A DNA stretch of 11,293 bases from Bacillota bacterium (GTDB lineage Bacteria; Bacillota_G; Limnochordia; DTU010). Numbering within the stretch: the stretch's first letter is position 1; every line of letters starts with the position of its first letter. Where the stretch lies: contig JAAZLQ010000080.1 of the NCBI GenBank assembly GCA_012799255.1, forward strand, positions 1 through 11,293, read 5' to 3'. The notes under the pieces were generated by a model, which had not been told where the DNA came from, did no database searches, and saw only the letters and a list, made by a program, of their open reading frames with translations. Both the position numbers and the translations under genes were made by a program. This document shows, in pieces, positions 6,861 to 11,293 of the stretch.

Positions 6861-8042
6861 CCAATGATATTGGCCAGGGATCAACTTAAGATTCAATAAT
6901 AATCTGGTATTCTGGGAATGGGGAACGAAGACCAAGACGGTAAAGGGATCAAGGTTTAGGTGCTCCATGGTCCAGGGCACATTTGTATCTAAACTGGAAA
7001 GGAAAGCTAGAACTTGTTGTGTATCTTGCACAACACCGGGTTCTACCAAAGCTTCCAAACGCGCGTCATCTCCAGTTTTTATAGCGTTTTGCAGTTCTAA
7101 AAGAAAACCTTCCACTGAGGCAACCACTTCATGAGGGACTTCTGCTTGGAAAGGCGTCATCCGAAATGTTGCTAATTGCATCGAACCTGACTCGTCTTGC
7201 CATGTCATAGACGCAAGATAACGGGAACCTCGTTCAGTGGAGAAAATTACTTCAAACTCTCCGCTGGCATGCTCTGGTGTGCTGATTACTTGGCTAGCGA
7301 CCGAACCATAGTATGCTGGAAGGTCAGCCAAGTAATGGGCAAGCTCTTCTTCTTGCAGTTGTGGGCTCAGTAGTTGCTCGAGATCGACCACACTACGCCG
7401 GCTCATGGCGCTAGTTAACCTCGTAATCTGCATTTGAATTCTCGAAATATCTTCAGAAACCTTTGGAATATTGGGTTCGGGCAAGCTTTCGACAACCTCT
7501 TCAACAATTTCTATCAACGGCATGGTTGGGTTAGTTGCCTGAAATGTCGGGTATCGATTCTGTTCAGTCTGCCAGGCAATAACTTGAAAGGAACCCTGAA
7601 CACTTGTCTCTACCAGCCCTTCAGCACTGAACTCCCAGGTTAGGGGGAGTTGAACTTTTACTTCCGGGTTTTGGCTCAAAAAGGAAAACTCTGGGAACCA
7701 CAGCTGCTCACGTCCTAGCGTTATTTGCCCGCCTTGAGACTCCAAAAAACCCTCGTAGGAAAAACTTAATGATTGAGGGATTGCTTCGCGCAGAGCAAAG
7801 GTTACAATTGTACCCTGGGCTCCCCTGTGGATACTGTAATCAACTAATCCATCAGCCCAGAATTCGGTAATCTGTGCATTGGGAAAGACCAAAAACGAGA
7901 GCGATGTGGAAGTAGGTTCCATGAGTACCTCTCCCGTTACTCTTAGAAAGCCGCTGTCTGGAAGGTAGAAAACCTCCACTTGTGCCTGGGTTACCCCGCA
8001 AAATAAGAAAAGGAATAAGAGTAGAAGAAGTCCTTTTTTCAT
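6825..8042 (-). CDS. Secreted protein with M1-peptidase-N-like region and two NTF2-like modules
   Basis: An unnamed 405-residue exported protein. A leader of two lysines and a Leu/Phe-rich core ends at a likely signal peptidase I site TQA|QV near residue 20; there is a Cys at 15 but no good lipobox. Residues about 21-170 are beta-rich and resemble the N-terminal saddle domain of M1 aminopeptidases (pattern V.GEV, FWADGLVDYSI, FSYEGFL, LWFPE, WEFSAEGLV), yet no HEXXH zinc site or catalytic domain follows. An acidic, Pro-containing linker (about 174-197) leads to two successive alpha-beta segments, about 198-300 and 303-405, each opening with a helix around SRRSVVDLEQLL or KTGDDARLEALV and continuing in strands, as NTF2/SnoaL-like folds do. 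The ATG at 8042 has AAGGAGG (8056-8050) 7 bases upstream and overlaps the GNAT stop as ATGA. Domain calls are by eye and tentative; the function is unknown. Confidence 0.75.
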   Translation of the reverse strand: MKKGLLLLLFLFLFCGVTQAQVEVFYLPDSGFLRVTGEVLMEPTSTSLSFLVFPNAQITEFWADGLVDYSIHRGAQGTIVTFALREAIPQSLSFSYEGFLESQGGQITLGREQLWFPEFSFLSQNPEVKVQLPLTWEFSAEGLVETSVQGSFQVIAWQTEQNRYPTFQATNPTMPLIEIVEEVVESLPEPNIPKVSEDISRIQMQITRLTSAMSRRSVVDLEQLLSPQLQEEELAHYLADLPAYYGSVASQVISTPEHASGEFEVIFSTERGSRYLASMTWQDESGSMQLATFRMTPFQAEVPHEVVASVEGFLLELQNAIKTGDDARLEALVEPGVVQDTQQVLAFLSSLDTNVPWTMEHLNLDPFTVLVFVPHSQNTRLLLNLKLIPGQYHWLIHSIQVLPLS

Positions 8043-8488
8043 TTTTTGACCTCCTTACAGTCGCTTATTACATAACGCATGGTACGATGGGGTATTCCAC
8101 CATCCTGAAATACTTCCCCTTCTGCCGTAAAACCTAGTTGTTCATAGAAGGGGATAGCCTGAAGTTGGGCTCCTAAGACGAACTCTCCGATCCCTTGGTG
8201 TTTACCCGTCTCTACAATAAATGAAACCAAACCACTACCTAATCTTAAACCTCTGAATTTGGGAAGAATGGCCAAACGACCGATTCGACCCAGATTGTCT
8301 TCTCTTACTAAGCGGCCAGTACCCACCAGGCGTCCTTCTACAAACACGCCAAAGTGTTGGGCAACCTGGTCAAAACTGTCGTGCTCCTCTTCTAGGGGCA
8401 CTTTTTGCTCATCCACAAAAACTGAAATTCTCAGTTGAAGGGCAGCGGCGAACTCTTGATCCTTGAGTGTTCTGTATGTTGCTAGCAA
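8039..8488 (-). CDS. GNAT-family N-acetyltransferase (ElaA/YjcF-like)
   Basis: Cytosolic acetyl-CoA-dependent acyltransferase of unknown substrate. From a TTG start at 8488 the product is 149 residues, the usual size of a single GNAT domain. It has the ElaA/YjcF-type opening LRISVFVDEQKVP with an acidic EEEHDSFD, strands HFGVFVEGRLVGTGRLV, the core IGRLAILPKFRG, the acetyl-CoA pyrophosphate loop RGLRLGSGL, and the C-terminal FYEQLGF and GIPHRTM. The TTG is chosen because AAGGAGG (8503-8497 on this strand) sits 8 bases before it. A GTG at 8518 would give 10 more residues but would place that SD inside the coding region. The stop overlaps the next ATG by 4 bases, so it is co-transcribed and translationally coupled with the secreted-protein gene. 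It is divergent from the fusion gene. Confidence 0.9.
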   Translation of the reverse strand: MLATYRTLKDQEFAAALQLRISVFVDEQKVPLEEEHDSFDQVAQHFGVFVEGRLVGTGRLVREDNLGRIGRLAILPKFRGLRLGSGLVSFIVETGKHQGIGEFVLGAQLQAIPFYEQLGFTAEGEVFQDGGIPHRTMRYVISDCKEVKK

Positions 8489-8496
8489 TGGTTGAA

Positions 8497-8503
8497 CCTC
8501 CTT
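8497..8503 (-). promoter_or_regulatory. Ribosome-binding site fixing the GNAT TTG start
   Basis: On the minus strand this reads AAGGAGG, a full anti-16S match, 8 bases before the TTG at 8488-8486. It would be internal to the coding region if translation began at the GTG at 8518, so it decides the start. Confidence 0.8.
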
Positions 8504-8537
8504 GGATGGTGCTATCACTTATGTTTTGTCTTTTTCG

Positions 8538-8566
8538 TTGAAATCCCTGCCAAGAGTTGTTATAAT
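8538..8566 (+). promoter_or_regulatory. Sigma-A-type promoter of the aminotransferase-reductase gene
   Basis: TTGAAA at 8538-8543 and a perfect TATAAT at 8561-8566 are separated by exactly 17 bases, which is near-consensus for the housekeeping sigma factor. Transcription would begin at about 8573, leaving a 40-base leader with GGGGAGG at 8599-8605, 7 bases before the ATG at 8613. This also excludes the longer in-frame start at 8502. The gene is therefore probably expressed by itself and fairly strongly unless repressed. The symmetric TTATAATTAA core could also act as a -10 in the other direction for the GNAT operon, with TTGAGC on the minus strand as a poor -35. Confidence 0.8.
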
Positions 8567-8572
8567 TAACAC

Positions 8573-8588
8573 TGTGCACAACATGTGC
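8573..8588. promoter_or_regulatory. Inverted repeats over the predicted transcription start (possible operator)
   Basis: The 8-bp palindrome TGTGCACA (8573-8580) overlaps a second repeat, GCACA-ACA-TGTGC (8576-8588), just downstream of the -10 box and at the expected start site. A dyad placed here is typical of a repressor site that would block initiation. No known regulator is recognised; the arrangement is seen, the function inferred. Confidence 0.4.
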
Positions 8589-8612
8589 TCAATACTTTGG
8601 GGAGGTTCAGGG

Positions 8613-11225
8613 ATGCATCCATACATAGAATTTGTCAACCCGCATCTTGGGAAACTACTTACGGAAATTGGCTTGAACAAACGTTTCTTACGTGGAAAAG
8701 GTGCCTATCTGTACGATAGCGACGGTCAAGAATACTTGGATTGCATTGCAGCCTACGGAGCCTTGCCCTTTGGGTATAATCCTCCCGAAATTTGGCAAGC
8801 TCTTCAACGTCTAGAATCTAACCAAGAACCGAGTTTTATTCAACCTTCACTGCTCGAAGCAGCTGGTCAGTTAGGAGCACGCTTAGTTGAACTGGCACCC
8901 CAGGGTCTACGATACGTCACTTTTGCCAATAGTGGTGCCGAAGCAGTAGAAGCAGCTTTCAAACTATGTCGAGCTAAAACAGGCAAGAAAGTCATCCTCT
9001 CAACTAGCAATAGTTTTCATGGAAAAACTCTAGGTGCACTATCTGCCACTGGTAATAAGGGATACCAAGAGGCTTTCTTTGCACCGGTGGAAGGATTCCG
9101 CCATATCCCATTTGGTGATGCACAAGCTCTTGAGGCATACTTAGCTGAACATGCCCATGATACAGCGGCGTTTATAGTCGAACCGATCCAAGGTGAAGGT
9201 GGGATTGTGGAACCACTAACAGGCTATCTGAAGCAGGTACAAGAACTCTGCTCTCGTTATGGTGTTTTAACCATCTTTGATGAGATTCAATCAGGTCTTG
9301 GCCGAGTAGGTACCCTGTTTGCCTGTAATCAAGAAGGGGTCACGCCTGATGTCATGGTTATTGCCAAGGCTTTAGGTGGAGGATTAGTGCCCATTGGTGC
9401 AGCCCTCTGTAAAGAAGAGGTGTATACCGAAGAGTTTGGTCTCAAGCATTCATCCACTTTTGCAGGCAACTCTTTAGGATGTCGGGTGGGGCTGGCAGTT
9501 GTGGAATTATTGACTAGAAATGACGGTGAACTATTGAGGGAAGTTTGCCGCAAAGGAACCAAGCTGAAGGAAGGTCTCGAGCAGGTAGCCCGGCGCTATC
9601 CTCAGATTATAAGGACTATTCGCGGTCGAGGCTTGATGTTGGGCATTGAGTTCGTTAGTTCCAAAGAACCCTATCCCCATAGTCTGCTTGGGGTCATGGC
9701 AGAGCAAGAGATGCTCACACCTATGGTAGCCTCCTATTTGCTGAACGTGGAAAAGGTGCGGGTAGCTCCCACGTTAAATGGGGCTAGCGTGATTCGGATT
9801 GAACCCCCATTAATCATTGATGATGCGCAAATTGAAAGAGTAATCGATGCTGTGGAAAAGACAGTTCACATGCTTGCTCAAAGGAACACAGCAGCTTTCC
9901 TTGGCCACCTGGTCAATTACAATGAGACTTTCAAGACTGAACAGGTTGAAGTAGCTCAAATTACCGAGGTCAAGCCAGAGCCAGATGATGGTCGTTTTGC
10001 CTTTTTGGTTCACCCGGTCGACTTAGATAACTATAGCGAGTTTGATGACAGTCTCGCATCGCTAACTGAGGAACAGCTAGAAGATTTAAGTTCCAGATGG
10101 AACGATATGGTGGAACCATTTGTGGTGAGTAGCAGCCGAATTGTTGATCAGACTGGTCAGGGGGCATTTGGTGACTTTATCTGCGTGCCCAAAACTGCCG
10201 AGCAACTCTTGGCTATGGATAAGAAGCAGGCGATTGAAGAAATATCCGCCGCAGTCAAGCTGGCGGCTGAGCGGGGAGCTAAAATCGTGGGCTTAGGCGC
10301 TTATACTTCTGTTGTAACGATGGGAGGGCGCCAACTGTTACCCTATACAGACGTAGCCTTGACCACTGGCAATAGTTATACTGTTGTCTCTGGAGTGGAA
10401 GCTTTGGTAACAGCGGCCCACCGTACTGGTATGGATCTAAATCAGGTTACTGGGGCAGTGGTTGGCGCTGGAGGAGCCATTGGTAAAGCTGCGGCTCTCC
10501 TCCTATCTGAACAAGTGCAACGCCTGATTTTAGTGGGCAATCCTAAGTCACCTGAAAAAAGCGAGTATCGTATGTTAAAGGTTGCTGTGGAGATGGTGCA
10601 GCATCTGAAGGAACTAAGTATGAACGGTTACCAGTTCTCTCCAGGAAGCCTAGGGTCTTATGTTGCTAACCTTACAGATTTGCCGAGTCAAGAAGAGTCA
10701 CTGAGCATTTGGGTAGACTATGTTCGCAACATACTAGAGCAGGGAGCACCTCTAACCATTACAGTAGATAGTAAGGAGTATGTGCCCCAAGCAGATATTC
10801 TCCTCGTTGCCACCAGTAGCTTGGACACACTAATTACTCCAGATGTAGTTAAACACGGGGCTGTGATCTGTGATATGTCGAGGCCAAGTAATGTTAGTGA
10901 GGCAGTCTTGGAAGAGCGCATGGATGTGCTAGTGATTGATGGTGGAGTGATTGCCGTACCTGGTTCACCAGATTTGGGATGGAACTTTGGCTTTGAAAAG
11001 GGTACCGCTTTTGCTTGTATGTCAGAGACTATCATGTTAGCACTGGAAAAGCGTTATGAGCATACAAGTTTAGGCGCGGATCTGAACCTAGGTCAACTGG
11101 AAATGATGCGCGAGCTTGCAGCAAAGCAAGGTTTTACTTTAGCAGGTTTCAGGGCGTTTGATCGTCCTTTGGATCCAGCAATTTGGGAGCGAGTGAGCAA
11201 ACTTAGGCAGCAACATACAGCTTGA
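8613..11225 (+). CDS. Fusion of class-III PLP aminotransferase and long-chain acyl-ACP reductase (AAR-like)
   Basis: An 870-residue two-enzyme protein, predicted cytosolic. Residues about 1-425 are a full class-III aminotransferase (ornithine/putrescine transaminase type): NSGAEAVEAAFKL, SFHGKTLGALSATG, IQGEGGI, FDEIQSGLGR with the PLP-binding Asp223, and the Schiff-base Lys252 in AKALGGG. A linker (about 426-461) leads to residues 462-855, which follow cyanobacterial acyl-ACP reductase in order: FAFLVHPVD at the start, LGAYTSVV (561-568), LTTGNSYT (583-590), NADPH loop GAGGAIG (618-624), ADILLVATSS (727-736), IDGGV, and FACMSE with Cys802 aligning to the catalytic Cys294 of Synechococcus elongatus AAR. 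About 58 extra residues lie between 643 and 727. The inferred role is acyl thioester to aldehyde to primary amine in one polypeptide; substrate and amino donor are unknown. The ATG is set by GGGGAGG 7 bases upstream. It is a single gene with its own promoter and terminator. Confidence 0.9.
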   Translation: MHPYIEFVNPHLGKLLTEIGLNKRFLRGKGAYLYDSDGQEYLDCIAAYGALPFGYNPPEIWQALQRLESNQEPSFIQPSLLEAAGQLGARLVELAPQGLRYVTFANSGAEAVEAAFKLCRAKTGKKVILSTSNSFHGKTLGALSATGNKGYQEAFFAPVEGFRHIPFGDAQALEAYLAEHAHDTAAFIVEPIQGEGGIVEPLTGYLKQVQELCSRYGVLTIFDEIQSGLGRVGTLFACNQEGVTPDVMVIAKALGGGLVPIGAALCKEEVYTEEFGLKHSSTFAGNSLGCRVGLAVVELLTRNDGELLREVCRKGTKLKEGLEQVARRYPQIIRTIRGRGLMLGIEFVSSKEPYPHSLLGVMAEQEMLTPMVASYLLNVEKVRVAPTLNGASVIRIEPPLIIDDAQIERVIDAVEKTVHMLAQRNTAAFLGHLVNYNETFKTEQVEVAQITEVKPEPDDGRFAFLVHPVDLDNYSEFDDSLASLTEEQLEDLSSRWNDMVEPFVVSSSRIVDQTGQGAFGDFICVPKTAEQLLAMDKKQAIEEISAAVKLAAERGAKIVGLGAYTSVVTMGGRQLLPYTDVALTTGNSYTVVSGVEALVTAAHRTGMDLNQVTGAVVGAGGAIGKAAALLLSEQVQRLILVGNPKSPEKSEYRMLKVAVEMVQHLKELSMNGYQFSPGSLGSYVANLTDLPSQEESLSIWVDYVRNILEQGAPLTITVDSKEYVPQADILLVATSSLDTLITPDVVKHGAVICDMSRPSNVSEAVLEERMDVLVIDGGVIAVPGSPDLGWNFGFEKGTAFACMSETIMLALEKRYEHTSLGADLNLGQLEMMRELAAKQGFTLAGFRAFDRPLDPAIWERVSKLRQQHTA

Positions 11226-11232
11226 ACAAGAG

Positions 11233-11257
11233 GACCGGGATAATCTCCCGGTCTTTT
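11233..11257 (+). terminator. Intrinsic terminator after the fusion gene
   Basis: A perfect 8-bp GC-rich stem, GACCGGGA (11233-11240) with TCCCGGTC (11246-11253), closes a 5-base loop and is followed by TTTT, starting 7 bases after the stop codon. The U-tract is short but the stem is strong. Nothing recognisable lies in the remaining 36 bases of the window. Confidence 0.85.
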
Positions 11258-11293
11258 AGACTCAGAACAGGGTTTTACATAGTGTTCAAGAAA

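Noticed and set aside
6842..6878. Hairpin CCAAT-GAT-ATTGG with flanking CCTGG/CCAGG after the second Gate gene as a terminator
   Set aside because: The stems are only 5 bp, separated by a 14-base bulge on one side, with no T-run on either strand; too weak to call.
8502..8612. Upstream in-frame extension of the fusion gene to a start at 8502
   Set aside because: The extension would contain the sigma-A promoter (8538-8566) and the Shine-Dalgarno site (8599-8605); the ATG at 8613 has ideal spacing and begins the recognisable aminotransferase sequence.
10718..11035. Antisense open frame within the reductase domain (and similar antisense frames over pgi, the permease and the synthase)
   Set aside because: No SD, no recognisable protein features, and each lies wholly over a well-supported gene on the other strand.
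8613..11225. Two separate genes or an assembly error instead of a fusion
   Set aside because: The frame runs unbroken through the linker (residues 426-461), there is no SD and start codon at the head of the AAR-like domain, and both domains are complete.
1..11293. Mobile elements, CRISPR arrays, tRNA or rRNA genes
   Set aside because: No transposase or integrase motifs, regularly spaced repeats, or tRNA/rRNA sequence patterns were found on either strand; almost all bases are accounted for by ordinary genes.

Overview
The window looks like a chromosomal piece of a Gram-positive-lineage bacterium (Bacillota). The evidence is strong AGGAGG-type Shine-Dalgarno sites before almost every gene, tight operons, TTG starts, a 449-residue Bacillus-type phosphoglucose isomerase whose key residues fall at the same numbers as the Geobacillus stearothermophilus enzyme, and a paired Gate-domain gene set like spmA/spmB. 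The exact lineage cannot be read from the sequence. Both exported proteins appear to have signal peptidase I leaders and no lipobox, which would fit a diderm or otherwise atypical Bacillota. No rRNA, tRNA, CRISPR array, insertion sequence or phage gene was seen.

Left part (1-6860, + strand): the tail of an unidentified gene is followed by seven closely packed genes. These are pgi and manA (two isomerases that meet at fructose-6-phosphate), a three-gene Zn/Mn ABC importer (binding protein, ATPase, permease), an RluA-family rRNA pseudouridine synthase, and two small Gate-domain membrane proteins. Gaps run from -11 to +39 bases and no intrinsic terminator interrupts the run, so much of it may be one transcript. 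Two short inverted repeats, before pgi and before the metal transporter, are the only visible candidate control elements.

Middle (6825-8488, - strand): a two-gene operon encodes a GNAT acetyltransferase followed by a secreted protein. The secreted protein has an N-terminal region resembling the non-catalytic domain of M1 aminopeptidases and two probable NTF2-like modules. It converges on, and overlaps, the last gene of the left operon.

Right part (8538-11257, + strand): a well-formed sigma-A promoter and an inverted repeat drive a single 870-residue gene, closed by an intrinsic terminator. This is the most notable item. It is a fusion of a class-III PLP aminotransferase (about residues 1-425) with a domain recognisable as cyanobacterial-type long-chain acyl-ACP reductase (AAR, about 462-855), keeping the NADPH-binding loop and the catalytic cysteine. 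The natural reading is a self-contained enzyme that reduces an acyl thioester to an aldehyde and transaminates it to a primary amine. The substrate and the product's fate are unknown.
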